A stretch of 38,539 nt of DNA from Candidatus Omnitrophota bacterium (lineage in GTDB: Bacteria; Omnitrophota; Gorgyraeia; JAUYCX01), in NCBI GenBank assembly GCA_030692045.1, contig JAUYCX010000015.1, positions 84,065 through 122,603 on the forward strand. The letters run 5' to 3'. The translations under genes and the position numbers were made by a program. Under the pieces are notes generated by a model. It did not search any database. It saw nothing but the letters and a program-made list of their open reading frames with translations, and had not been told where the DNA came from. Position 1 is the first letter of the stretch, and every line of letters starts with the position of its first letter. This document shows positions 16,660 to 24,928 of the stretch, one piece after another.

Positions 16660-17496
16660 CTAAGGCTTAACAAGGCTCCTTATTTCCTGCTTATACTTAA
16701 ATTGTAATAATTTGGTAATTTCTCCAACCCTTCCCTTATTTATATACGAATTATTGACCTTGGTTAATGGCATTATTTCCATTAAGGAATTAGTTAAAAA
16801 CGCCTCTTTTGCTTTAAATAAATCCTTATGTATAATTTCTTTTTCAGCAACTGAAATTTCAAATTTTTTTGCTAATTCTATGACAATTTGCCTAGTTACT
16901 CCCGGTAAACATCCGCAGTTTAAAGAAGGAGTAATTAATTTATTATCTTTTACCAAAAAGATATTACTGCGGCTGCCTTCGCAAAGAAAACCTTTGGTAT
17001 TTAAAAATAGCGCCTCATCAAAGCCTTTTATTTGCGCTTCTTTTCTGGCTAAATAAAATAAAAGATAATTTGTGGATTTTATCCTTGATAATGGAGAGCT
17101 TTCATTTAATCGGCAATCTACAATTAAGCCTTTAAAGCCTTTTTTATAACTTTTGGCAGAATAGCCTTTGAAATCTTTGACAAAAATTAAGGCATTTGCC
17201 TTTTTTTCTCCCTGCCAAATTGTTAAACGTAGATATGCATTGTTTAATTTGTTTAGCTTGAAGGCGCGATTTACTGCTTGGGTTAATTCTTTTTGGGAAT
17301 AAGGCATGTTTATATTTACGAGAGGCAAAGAATTTTTAAGCCTCTGAAGGTGTCTATCCAAAGCAAAAATGTTTCCATCATACGAGCGCATAGTTTCAAA
17401 AGCACCCTGACCATAAAGAAATCCGCTGCTAAGAATGGATAACTTGGCATTCTCTTGCGCTATAAATTTTCCGTTTAAAAAAACAATTCTTTTCAT
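16660..17496 (-). CDS. pabC: Class IV aminotransferase, probable aminodeoxychorismate lyase (PabC)
   Basis: 278 residues, normal for fold-type IV PLP enzymes. Features: FLNGKF and YGQGAFETMR at the N terminus (FETMR is typical of class IV), RIKSTNYL with the candidate PLP Lys, LFLNTKGFLCEGSRSNIFLV (the EGSRSNIF phosphate-binding segment), and CLPGVTRQ. Class IV members with this look can be branched-chain aminotransferase, D-amino acid aminotransferase or aminodeoxychorismate lyase. The gene lies 18 bases after pabB, so PabC, which releases p-aminobenzoate and pyruvate from aminodeoxychorismate for folate synthesis, is the best choice. That choice rests on context. Confidence 0.75.
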   Translation of the reverse strand: MKRIVFLNGKFIAQENAKLSILSSGFLYGQGAFETMRSYDGNIFALDRHLQRLKNSLPLVNINMPYSQKELTQAVNRAFKLNKLNNAYLRLTIWQGEKKANALIFVKDFKGYSAKSYKKGFKGLIVDCRLNESSPLSRIKSTNYLLFYLARKEAQIKGFDEALFLNTKGFLCEGSRSNIFLVKDNKLITPSLNCGCLPGVTRQIVIELAKKFEISVAEKEIIHKDLFKAKEAFLTNSLMEIMPLTKVNNSYINKGRVGEITKLLQFKYKQEIRSLVKP

Positions 17497-17514
17497 CTTG
17501 TCTTAAAAAATTTA

Positions 17515-18936
17515 TTATTGACGCCGCAATGTATTTATTGCTTTAACCATTGCCTGCGCCTTAACCAGCGTTTCTTCGTATTCAGATTCTGGCTTAGAAT
17601 CTGCAACAATACCTCCGCCTACCTGAAAATAAATCTTATCGCCTTTTAAAAGCAGGGTGCGAATTAAAATATTTAAATCCATATTTTGGTTAAAACTAAT
17701 GTACCCTAAAGAACCTGTATAAATCGAGCGCTTGGTTGGTTCTAACTCTTCAATTATTTCCATAGAGCGTATCTTAGGACACCCGGTAATTGAACCGCCG
17801 GGAAAACAGCCCTTTATTAAATCCACGCAATCCTTATCTTTATGTAATCTGCCTTCAACTAAAGAAGTAGCTTGAAAAACGCTGGAGTATTCTTCAATTC
17901 GACGTATATTTTTTACCTTAACCGAGCCATAGCTACAAACCTTGCCTAAGTCATTGCGCTCTAAATCTGTAATCATTAAAAGCTCAGCTTTATCCTTGGC
18001 GCTTTTTAAGAGTTCATTTCTTAATTTATAATCTTGTTTGTAATTTTTACCCCTTGGCCTTGTGCCTTTCATTGGGCGCGTCTCTACCTTCATTCCTTTA
18101 AGGCGCAAAAATCTTTCAGGGCTGCTACTAATAATTTTGAAATCCGCGCAATCCATATATCCAGAAAAAGTGCTTGGGGAAATACTGCGCAATTGTCTAT
18201 ATAAATCAAATCCTAAATCGCTTTTCTTACGTTTAAAATTCTGAGAATCTACACTAAATCTTTGCGAAAGATTTACTTGATAGATATCGCCTTTGGCAAT
18301 ATAGTTTAAGGCCTTCTTAACTGCCAAAAGATATTTGGCTTTAGAAAAATTAGAGTGAAAATCCTGCAAGTGCTCTAATTTTTCTTTAAAAACATTGCTT
18401 GTTTTAGGTTCTAAACAATGGTTTTCTTTTAAATTTGCTTTAGATAAAATATTCAGCACTTCTTTTAGGCGATGTCTGGCTCTTTTTTTGGCAAAATATC
18501 CCTTTGTTTCAGGAAGCCCTGTGGAAAAAATATACAATTTGTTTTTAAGATGGTCAATGGTAATTGTGCAATCGTAAAAACCTAAGAAACAATCTGGTAA
18601 ATTTAAGTCATCCTTTGCATAAGATTCTATTCTTTCTATTAAAAAACCCAAATCATAGGCAAAATATCCCACAGCTCCGCCTAAAAAGGGAACAGCCGCA
18701 TTGCAATTCTGATAGCTATATTTTTTAAGCAGCTGCCTTAATTGTTCAAATGGGCGTTTGTTTTTTGTCTTGAGAATAAAAAAGGGATCAAAGCCCATAA
18801 AAGAAAATCTTCCAAGGTGAGGCATATTTAGACTGCTGTCTAAGAAAAAACAATAAGGCTTGTCTTTAAATGCCTCGAATATTTTTATGCTACTTTGCTT
18901 TAGGTTGTAACATTTGTAGCTCAAGGATTCTATCAA
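17515..18936 (-). CDS. pabB: Aminodeoxychorismate synthase component I (PabB)
   Basis: 473 residues, full length for the chorismate-binding family. The N-terminal half includes FLGGAVGYFAYDL, common in PabB. The C-terminal chorismate-binding core has SSSPERFL, TRPMKGTRPRG, ITDLERNDLGKVC, GGSITGCPKIRSMEII and YTGSLGYI. In the PMKGT motif the Lys (residue 290) is the PabB-specific residue that forms the covalent intermediate, where TrpE has Ala; this separates it from anthranilate synthase. No pabA (glutaminase partner) is in the window. Its first 47 bases overlap the exonuclease gene, so either the start is a little downstream (a TTG at residue 5 is possible) or translation is coupled. Confidence 0.88.
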   Translation of the reverse strand: MIESLSYKCYNLKQSSIKIFEAFKDKPYCFFLDSSLNMPHLGRFSFMGFDPFFILKTKNKRPFEQLRQLLKKYSYQNCNAAVPFLGGAVGYFAYDLGFLIERIESYAKDDLNLPDCFLGFYDCTITIDHLKNKLYIFSTGLPETKGYFAKKRARHRLKEVLNILSKANLKENHCLEPKTSNVFKEKLEHLQDFHSNFSKAKYLLAVKKALNYIAKGDIYQVNLSQRFSVDSQNFKRKKSDLGFDLYRQLRSISPSTFSGYMDCADFKIISSSPERFLRLKGMKVETRPMKGTRPRGKNYKQDYKLRNELLKSAKDKAELLMITDLERNDLGKVCSYGSVKVKNIRRIEEYSSVFQATSLVEGRLHKDKDCVDLIKGCFPGGSITGCPKIRSMEIIEELEPTKRSIYTGSLGYISFNQNMDLNILIRTLLLKGDKIYFQVGGGIVADSKPESEYEETLVKAQAMVKAINTLRRQ

Positions 18937-19729
18937 TGCGTAAACTCCTTTTCTCGTTTCTTAAATGGCAGAAGCATTCTAGGAAATATTTATTATTTTC
19001 GCTTAAGACTTCTTTGGGCGTAATTTCTCTTTCTGTAACCTTGGCACTACTCGTAGAAAAATATTTTATTTTTAGCTTTAAGCCAGAATCTATCGCCTCT
19101 TGAACTTGAGCCAGCCTTATATTACTCAAAAATGAATGCAATTTCGTATTCACGCCAAACAGCTGCAGGAAATTAGAAAAATCAAAGATGCCTTTTTCTG
19201 CTAAAATTTCTAAAAACATTATGAATACATTAAAGGTTAATTCTACATCCTCTTGTGCACGGTGTTTTTGCTGGTTATTAATATTTAAAAATTGCGACAC
19301 ATTTAAAAGTGAATAGCGGCCTAATTCTGGCAAAAGGCCTCTGGCAATCTTTAAAACATCTACTATCGGCAAGTCTTGGGGAATGGATTTTTTTATAAAA
19401 GAAAATTCATTATTCAAAAACCCCAAATCAAAATTTACATTATAACCCATAAGGCAGCTTCCCTTTAAAAAGTCAGAAAAATTTCTCATTACCTCTTCGC
19501 TTTTTGGCGCATCCTTTAATAGCGCATCAGGAATCTGATTAACTAAATATGCGCCTTCTGAAATTGGCCGCTTAGGGTTAATCAAAGAATAAAAGCTGTC
19601 AATTTTTTGTAAGTTCTTGAATTTTTTAGCAGCAATCTCAATAATCCTATCTCCAGAAAAAGGGTCAAGCCCAGTTGTCTCTAGATCAAAAATTATAAAC
19701 TCAATTTCATTTAGTTTTTTATTGAGCAT
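18890..19729 (-). CDS. DEDDh 3'-5' exonuclease fused to a WYL-like domain
   Basis: 279 residues. Residues 10-175 are a DnaQ-type exonuclease: FDLETTGLD (Asp15, Glu17), GYNVNFDLGFL (second Asp) and HRAQEDVELT (His and final Asp), giving the DEDDh set. After a linker, residues about 205-275 read LKIKYFSTSS...REITPKEV...YFLECFCHLRNEKRSLRIDRI, matching the WYL pattern (beta-rich, usually a ligand or nucleic-acid sensor in regulators) although the WYL triplet itself is YFL. Exonuclease-WYL fusions suggest DNA processing with a sensing module. The gene heads the pabB/pabC group; a functional link to folate is not evident. Confidence 0.8.
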   Translation of the reverse strand: MLNKKLNEIEFIIFDLETTGLDPFSGDRIIEIAAKKFKNLQKIDSFYSLINPKRPISEGAYLVNQIPDALLKDAPKSEEVMRNFSDFLKGSCLMGYNVNFDLGFLNNEFSFIKKSIPQDLPIVDVLKIARGLLPELGRYSLLNVSQFLNINNQQKHRAQEDVELTFNVFIMFLEILAEKGIFDFSNFLQLFGVNTKLHSFLSNIRLAQVQEAIDSGLKLKIKYFSTSSAKVTEREITPKEVLSENNKYFLECFCHLRNEKRSLRIDRILELQMLQPKAK

Positions 19730-19742
19730 GGTTTACGATTCA

Positions 19743-20078
19743 TTACACCGCTAAAACGTCCTCCACAAAGCTCTGGCGGACGCCCGCCAACGATTTGTGG
19801 CGGGCGCAAAGAAGACGCTAAAACGCAAAGAGAAAAATGATAAATGCCAAAATTCTTGTTTTGTGTTATGCGGGTGCGTTATGCCTGCCTGCCGTCAGGC
19901 AGAAGTTGCGTGTCGGGTAATGTGGGTGGGTAGTGGGTTTTTATACTCACAACACATAACTCACAACTCGACACAAAACCCAACACTCATCCTCACAACT
20001 TTTTCTGTCCTGTCTTTTGTGTTTTAATATTAACATTGGTTTTGCGCCTTTGCGGATTTTTGCGCCTTTGCGGTGTAA
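19743..20078. repeat. Intergenic repeat block with nested inverted repeats
   Basis: This 387-base gap between the exonuclease and DUF2156 genes holds no convincing gene. The ends pair: TTACACCGC at 19743-19751 with GCGGTGTAA at 20070-20078. Inside are GC-rich palindromes of the CGCCCGCCA...TGGCGGGCG type (about 19780-19806), a GCCTGCC...GGCAG palindrome (about 19882-19901), runs of GCAAAGACGCTAAAACGCAAAG type, the opposite-strand counterpart GCGCCTTTGCGGA, and a pair of GT-rich and AC-rich stretches (about 19917-19943 and 19951-20000). The whole block can fold back on itself. Confidence 0.8.
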
Positions 20079-20116
20079 ATTATATATGTAAGAAATTTTT
20101 CCAATAATACATTTTA

Positions 20117-21016
20117 TTAAGCATTGCTTCTTGTAGCTATGTAAGCGGGAATTAATTTACAAGGACGATAGGAAAGTTTAACCCTTTTAATATTCTTAAG
20201 CCCAGAATCATCCATTACATTTATGAATTTAAAACTACCCAACTCTTTAGAGAACTGCCGAAAGATAAATTGGGGCAAACCCTTAAAGCATAAATCTGCA
20301 ACCTCCAAAAGTATGCAAAATGTATCTTTATTTAATTTGAAGCCAAAACTATATGCTTTTACCTCATCATCAATCTTAACAATCCTGCCAATTAATCCTA
20401 ACTCCTTGTTGAAATCAAAAACCCGGCAATGCACTTTAAAGTTATCCTCAAGCATGGCTTGATAAATTGTATCCTTAAATTTAACCTTTCGCATTTTAGA
20501 CCAGTTTTTATAAAGCTTTATACAAGCGGTTTTAAATTTAGGCTGGAATTCGGCATACTGAAAATTATAATTTTTAACAAAATAATTATAGCCAGACCTT
20601 TTAGCTTTAAAATCATTGCCAGAAAGAGAAATTAGGTTTTTTGTTTCATAAATGTATTCGCCATCCTTTGGCTTAAGCACTAAACTTAGTTTATTATAAA
20701 CCTCTAGATTATCCTGCTCAATATTTTCAATACGGGATATATTCCAATCAAGATTATAACCATCCATTATTTTAAAACAATTTTCAACTAATCGTTTGCT
20801 AATATTTGCGCCCAAAGGCGGCAGATACATAAAACAACCTACATTATTTTTGGCAAACAAACAAAGGTTATCCTCGATTATCGTCCAGAAAAAATTAAAA
20901 AAGTCTTTCCAGATAAGAACATTTACGAATGAAAAGCATGAGAGGTTATGTATATCCTTCCTAAAAAAACTATCAAAAACCGGTTTATCTTTGGACGCAA
21001 GACGCTTTATTTTCAT
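20117..21016 (-). CDS. DUF2156-type (phosphatidylglycerol lysyltransferase C-terminal-like) protein
   Basis: 299 residues. The segment DGEYIYETKNLISLSGNDFKAKRSG is the DUF2156 hallmark (YIY..., L..L.G..F..KR), followed by an acetyltransferase-like (GNAT) core in which VFDFNKELGLIGRIVKIDDEVKAYSFGFKL and LPQFIFRQFSKEL match the second GNAT-like domain of aminoacyl-PG synthases such as MprF and of stand-alone DUF2156 proteins. The partner substrate is not identifiable. No membrane helices, so the protein is cytoplasmic. Its start overlaps the end of the cysteine-cluster gene by 32 bases, implying translational coupling. Confidence 0.8.
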   Translation of the reverse strand: MKIKRLASKDKPVFDSFFRKDIHNLSCFSFVNVLIWKDFFNFFWTIIEDNLCLFAKNNVGCFMYLPPLGANISKRLVENCFKIMDGYNLDWNISRIENIEQDNLEVYNKLSLVLKPKDGEYIYETKNLISLSGNDFKAKRSGYNYFVKNYNFQYAEFQPKFKTACIKLYKNWSKMRKVKFKDTIYQAMLEDNFKVHCRVFDFNKELGLIGRIVKIDDEVKAYSFGFKLNKDTFCILLEVADLCFKGLPQFIFRQFSKELGSFKFINVMDDSGLKNIKRVKLSYRPCKLIPAYIATRSNA

Positions 21017-21548
21017 GGAGGGAAAGCTTTTTATTATCCAGACAAAAGAGGAGTTTTATTTCATCTTGAAAGTTATCATAATCTTGTGCCAGAAAAATAT
21101 TCTTTCTAATAAATGAAGAGATGCCTTTTTTGTTCAAAAATTCTTTTAGATAAGTTAAGTAATTCTTAAACTCTCTCTTTTCTAAGTTCTCTTTTACAAA
21201 TGGACAAGCTAAATGGACACTTAGAAATATTTTTTCGCGGTTACGCATCAGGATAAAGGGATAAAGCTGGCAATCAAATGGCCTATTGTTATAAATCTTG
21301 CATCTATTTGTTTGAGGAAATAAAAAAGCACAAATATTTATACCTTTATAATTAACAAGATTAAGCTGATTATCATTTTTATTCAGTTTAGAAAATAAGT
21401 GTTGTGGAAAACCAGATTTTAATATTTTTAAGATTTCTGATTTAGCAATTCTGGGAACCCACTGGCTTTTTTTATCAATAAAACGACAGCAACCATCGCA
21501 TTTCAAACAGCATTCTTTAGGAATAAATTGTTTTAATTTGATTTTCAT
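20985..21548 (-). CDS. YkgJ-like cysteine-cluster protein
   Basis: 187 residues. The N terminus carries CCLKCDGCCRF, the CxxCxxCC signature of the YkgJ/CxxCxxCC family (putative zinc- or iron-chelating domain), and downstream CKIYNNRPFDCQLYPF, the second family motif (C.IY..RP..CR.YP). Such proteins are small, cytoplasmic and probably bind a metal cluster; some are partners of modification enzymes. It overlaps the DUF2156 gene, a neighbour also of unknown substrate. ATG 21548 is the only start before the cysteine motif. Confidence 0.85.
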   Translation of the reverse strand: MKIKLKQFIPKECCLKCDGCCRFIDKKSQWVPRIAKSEILKILKSGFPQHLFSKLNKNDNQLNLVNYKGINICAFLFPQTNRCKIYNNRPFDCQLYPFILMRNREKIFLSVHLACPFVKENLEKREFKNYLTYLKEFLNKKGISSFIRKNIFLAQDYDNFQDEIKLLFCLDNKKLSLHENKASCVQR

Positions 21549-21636
21549 CGAAGAAATTTTTGCTACTCACCTAAAAAATGTAAAATAATTTTTCGATTTC
21601 GCTCTGGAATATCAAAATCTATAAAAATAATCTGCT

Positions 21637-21957
21637 TTAGCAGACTTTAGCGCCGGCTTTTACTTCTTTTTCTGGAATTAAAAGTGAAAGTATTGTGTTA
21701 TCCTGCGCTGCCAAAAGCATGGCTTGGCTTTCCACGCCCCTTAAAACCGCGGGTTCTAAATTATCTACAACCACAATTTGCTTTCCCACAAGCTCTTCTT
21801 TTGTATAAGCAGATTTGATGCCGGCAACGATTTGTTTGGTTTTATCTCCTAAATCGATTGTCATAACATACAATTTGTCTGCATTGGGATGGTCCTTAAC
21901 CTCTTTTATTTTAGCCACCTTTATCTCTAACCTTTTGAATTCCTCAAATGTAATCAT
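21637..21957 (-). CDS. Stand-alone tRNA-binding OB-fold protein (MetG beta-subunit/Trbp111-like)
   Basis: 106 residues, the whole protein being one EMAP II-like OB-fold: FKRLEIKVAKIKEVKDHPNADKLYV (the family HPNADKL motif), QIVAGI, VVVDNLEPAVLRGVESQAMLLAA. This is the C-terminal domain of methionyl-tRNA synthetase or the free Trbp111/CsaA-like form. Here it is a separate gene with no MetG catalytic part in the window, so it may work in trans. It lies in its own transcription unit with gaps on both sides. Confidence 0.88.
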   Translation of the reverse strand: MITFEEFKRLEIKVAKIKEVKDHPNADKLYVMTIDLGDKTKQIVAGIKSAYTKEELVGKQIVVVDNLEPAVLRGVESQAMLLAAQDNTILSLLIPEKEVKAGAKVC

Positions 21958-22081
21958 CTTATCGTCTCCTTATTTTAAAAAGAATTTTAACACGGCTGGC
22001 TATAAAAGACAAGGTTTCTAACCCAATGGATTCCACATTGGAGCATTTTTTAGCTATAAGGAAAATTGCGTTGAAGACAAT

Positions 22082-22933
22082 CTAAGATGAATATTTAGAA
22101 GCTATTCTCTGTTCCAAGATCGGAATAATTTCAGGGGATAATAAGAAGCGTTCAATCTTAACTCCAATATTAAGGGGTGGCCTTTCTGGTAAAATCTGAG
22201 CTTTGATATTTTTAGCAATTTCTTCTTTTTTAAGACTAAAGTCTACCTCTGACATTACTCGCACCGCATCCATTGCTTTTAAGAGTTGAGATTTTAATTT
22301 TTCTTGCTCAATGATAAATCCTGAAGGCACCTTTGCTTTTAACTTATCTATGGCTCTGTGCGCAATCTCATCCTTCTTAATATTGTATCTGTCTTCGGTC
22401 ATAGAATGCACTTTTTCTAAAACCTTGACAAAGCCAGCTGGGTCATCAGCCTGACCAATTCTACCCTTTTTAACCGGTGGAATTATACAAGGTTTATATT
22501 CATCTAAGGCATAAAGTTGATGCGCTGCTAAACAATCCCTTATCTTCATCGCGAGAGTAGATATCTTTTCTTGCATATTCTCTTTTATCTTATCTATCTC
22601 TTGATTGAGCTTATGGACTCGAGAAGCAATGTTGTCAGGAATAATTAATGAACCAGCCTGAGCAACCCTTAAAACCTCCTGATAGGTTAAGTTAATTTCT
22701 TCTTCCTTTTTCGCTATCTCCTCTTTAAGCTTAAGATAAATATTTTGTGCTTCTTTGGCAGTATTTAGTATTAACTGCATCTGGTCTTTATTTAATTCCA
22801 ACCCATTCAATAAATTCAGGATGTGAATTTGAGTTTTGGTCTCTTCTAATTTATGGTTGGCGGCTTGAGTAAGAATATTTGCATTCGAAATTAAGCAAAG
22901 AATCAGGGTAATTTTTAAAATACAACTCTTCAT
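22082..22933 (-). CDS. Exported helical protein, Spy/CpxP-like
   Basis: 283 residues with a signal peptide (about 1-25, ending near TQAAN). The N-terminal part has LNGLELNKDQMQLILNTAKEA, similar to the LTxxQ motif of Spy/CpxP periplasmic chaperones, followed by a Glu/Lys-rich coiled coil. The rest is helical with repeated KKDEIAHRAIDKLKAKVP and KKEEIAKNIKAQILPERP segments, so an internal duplication may be present. Probably a periplasmic chaperone-like or binding protein, but the family assignment is tentative. It begins nine bases after the charged repeat gene. Confidence 0.6.
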   Translation of the reverse strand: MKSCILKITLILCLISNANILTQAANHKLEETKTQIHILNLLNGLELNKDQMQLILNTAKEAQNIYLKLKEEIAKKEEEINLTYQEVLRVAQAGSLIIPDNIASRVHKLNQEIDKIKENMQEKISTLAMKIRDCLAAHQLYALDEYKPCIIPPVKKGRIGQADDPAGFVKVLEKVHSMTEDRYNIKKDEIAHRAIDKLKAKVPSGFIIEQEKLKSQLLKAMDAVRVMSEVDFSLKKEEIAKNIKAQILPERPPLNIGVKIERFLLSPEIIPILEQRIASKYSS

Positions 22934-22942
22934 ATTTAATAT

Positions 22943-23605
22943 TTAACGCTTCTGCCTATGGCTGCTACCTTTACCCATACCCTTTCCATGATCCCTTACA
23001 CCTTTTTCATAACCCTTATGATGTCCTTGGTCATGAATATCTTTTTTCTCTCCCCTTACATCCTTATCTCGGTCACGCAGATCTTCTCGGTGGTCTGTTT
23101 TGTCTTCACGTCGGTCGCGAACATCTTCTTTCTTATCGCGGATATCTTCTCTGCGATCTCTAATATCTTCTAACTTATCTTTAATACCACCCTCATGGCG
23201 GCTATCCCGAATATCTTCCTTTTTATCCCTAATATCCTCTCGCCTATCTTTTCTATCTTCTCGACGGTCTCTGACATCTTCTCTCTTATCACGGGTATCT
23301 TCTAACTTATCTTTAATACCACCCTCATGGCGGCTATCCCGAATATCTTCCTTTTTATCCCTAATATCCTCGCGCCTATCTTTTTTATCTTCTCGACGGT
23401 CTCTGACATCTTCTTTTTTGTCGCGAGTATCCTCTCTTAAGTCTTTAATATCTTCTATGCGGTCTTGATGTCCTTTGACTTTCTTTAACTCCTTCTGCTC
23501 CCGAACCCCGCTACTAGGTTGTGTAGATTTTTCTTCTGCTAAAGTCAAATTTACAAAAGACACGGCAGAGAAAATCAAAACTGCGATTATTATTTTTATT
23601 AACAT
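22943..23605 (-). CDS. Exported highly charged heptad-repeat protein
   Basis: 220 residues: signal peptide (about 1-23), a short linker, then residues about 45-180 made almost only of Arg, Lys, Asp and Glu in heptads such as DIRDKKE and DVRDRRE, broken by two identical SRHEGGIKDK segments. The tail is rich in Gly, His and Lys (HHKGYEKG...GKGMGKGSSH). The heptads should give long stable single helices or a coiled coil with alternating charge; a periplasmic spacer or a metal- or nucleic-acid-binding role for the His-rich tail is conceivable. No known family could be named. The antisense reading frame is an artefact of the repeat. Confidence 0.7.
   Translation of the reverse strand: MLIKIIIAVLIFSAVSFVNLTLAEEKSTQPSSGVREQKELKKVKGHQDRIEDIKDLREDTRDKKEDVRDRREDKKDRREDIRDKKEDIRDSRHEGGIKDKLEDTRDKREDVRDRREDRKDRREDIRDKKEDIRDSRHEGGIKDKLEDIRDRREDIRDKKEDVRDRREDKTDHREDLRDRDKDVRGEKKDIHDQGHHKGYEKGVRDHGKGMGKGSSHRQKR
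23171..23434. repeat. Two tandem 132-bp coding repeats
   Basis: Units 23171-23302 and 23303-23434 are nearly identical and encode 44 residues each (five heptads plus a nine-residue SRHEGGIKD break). The period being a multiple of three keeps the charged repeat gene open, and copy number is likely to vary by slippage. Confidence 0.8.
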
Positions 23606-23637
23606 ATACGCCCTCCTTTTTTAGGTTTTTGCTAACT

Positions 23638-24810
23638 TCATTTTCCTTTAATTATCTTATGCAAATAATTGATAGGGATTGCGAAATTCAGATTCTGCGC
23701 AAAGAAAAATGAAGCAATAGTGGTAATCCCTATTACCTCGCCATATTCATTTATCACAGGCCCACCGCTACTGCCTGGAGAAACTGGTGCGGTCATCTGA
23801 ATAAGCTTGATTGTGCCTTTTTGCCGTATTGCACTCACAATCCCAGAAGACACTGAACGCTCAAAACCCCAAGGATTGCCAAAAACTGTAATAAATTGCC
23901 CGCTTAATAAACTATCTGAGTTACCTATAGTCAAAGCTAGCAAATCCTTTGCCTCAATCTTTAATATCGCAATATCCAAATTAGGCACTGCCTTAACTAA
24001 ATAGGCTTGCTTAAAAACTTCATCCCCTATCTTTATCTGCGCCTGATAGGCCGAGGTGAGAACATGAAAGTTAGTCACAATTATGCCATCGGAAGATATA
24101 ATAAAGCCGCTGCCCATGCCAATTTCTTTGCCATACTTGTCTATTGTTTTTATGGAAACTGTGCCTGGTAAACAGCGCACGGATATTTCAGAAACTGCTA
24201 ATTTAACCTTCTTTTTTTTAGGAACCTCTTCTAACTTTAAACTGCTTAGAATATCTTTATTTATCTGCTTAATAAAAGTCTGCCTCTTCTGAGAGGTAAT
24301 CATTTCTATGGTTCTTTCCAACTGGGACTTGCTTAAAAGTTTTTCATATCTTTTATTGTAACTTATTTGCGAGACTACAAAATAAGAGCTAAAAATTATA
24401 GTAAAGATTATTTTTGTAATTCTTTTAAATTGAGCGCCTGACCACAAAAATATCAAACCCAAGGGAGGCAGTAATAAAAGTAAGAAAAATACCAAGCGCT
24501 TTCTAAAGTACCATTTAACCTTTGTTTTATCTTTATCCTTTAATAAATTTGAAAAAACAACTAAAACCAACCAGAGAATTAAAATTAGCAGGTGAAATTT
24601 CAAAAGCCTTGTTGTGCTACCCTTGCCAAAAACATCCTTACTAAAGACCTCGTTAATCCAGAATAAAATCAAAAGACCCAGAATAAAGGGATGCTGTTTA
24701 AAATTAGCCTTAAGCCAAAGCATAACCTTTTTTAGGGTTAAACTCTTTAGTCTTCTTTTAAAAACCTTAAGGTATTGTTTAAATTTATTCTTCTTTTTGC
24801 GTTTTATCAT
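23638..24810 (-). CDS. Membrane-anchored trypsin-like (S1C/HtrA-like) serine protease without PDZ
   Basis: 390 residues. The N terminus is very basic (KRKKKNKFKQ), followed by several hydrophobic helices (about 40-150), then the protease domain: VTNFHV (His249), NLDIAIL (Asp279) and SPGSSGGPV (Ser348) form the triad in DegP-like order; GNPWGFERSVSSGIVSAI is the substrate-binding loop. No PDZ domain follows, and the protein ends about 40 residues after the serine. Likely a membrane-tethered periplasmic quality-control protease. The two genes downstream (charged repeat, Spy-like) follow within 32 and nine bases, suggesting an envelope-stress operon. Confidence 0.88.
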   Translation of the reverse strand: MIKRKKKNKFKQYLKVFKRRLKSLTLKKVMLWLKANFKQHPFILGLLILFWINEVFSKDVFGKGSTTRLLKFHLLILILWLVLVVFSNLLKDKDKTKVKWYFRKRLVFFLLLLLPPLGLIFLWSGAQFKRITKIIFTIIFSSYFVVSQISYNKRYEKLLSKSQLERTIEMITSQKRQTFIKQINKDILSSLKLEEVPKKKKVKLAVSEISVRCLPGTVSIKTIDKYGKEIGMGSGFIISSDGIIVTNFHVLTSAYQAQIKIGDEVFKQAYLVKAVPNLDIAILKIEAKDLLALTIGNSDSLLSGQFITVFGNPWGFERSVSSGIVSAIRQKGTIKLIQMTAPVSPGSSGGPVINEYGEVIGITTIASFFFAQNLNFAIPINYLHKIIKGK

Positions 24811-24928
24811 TTTTTGCCTTTTTAAATCTTATTTTAATATTAGACGCAATTATCCTAATACTATCACAAGATTAAATGTTGAGCAAAATGTTTATCAAAT
24901 AAAGCCTGGCACTTTACATCCAATCTCA

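Noticed and set aside
19797-20027. 76-codon + strand frame in the repeat block
   Set aside because: It translates palindromic and low-complexity repeats, including the GCCTGCC palindrome, and has no ribosome site.
23171-23434. Possible CRISPR array
   Set aside because: Two 132-bp tandem repeats without unique spacers, within a coding gene.
23100-23468. 122-codon + strand Ser/Arg/Leu-rich frame
   Set aside because: Shadow of the charged heptad-repeat gene on the other strand; open only because of the repeat.
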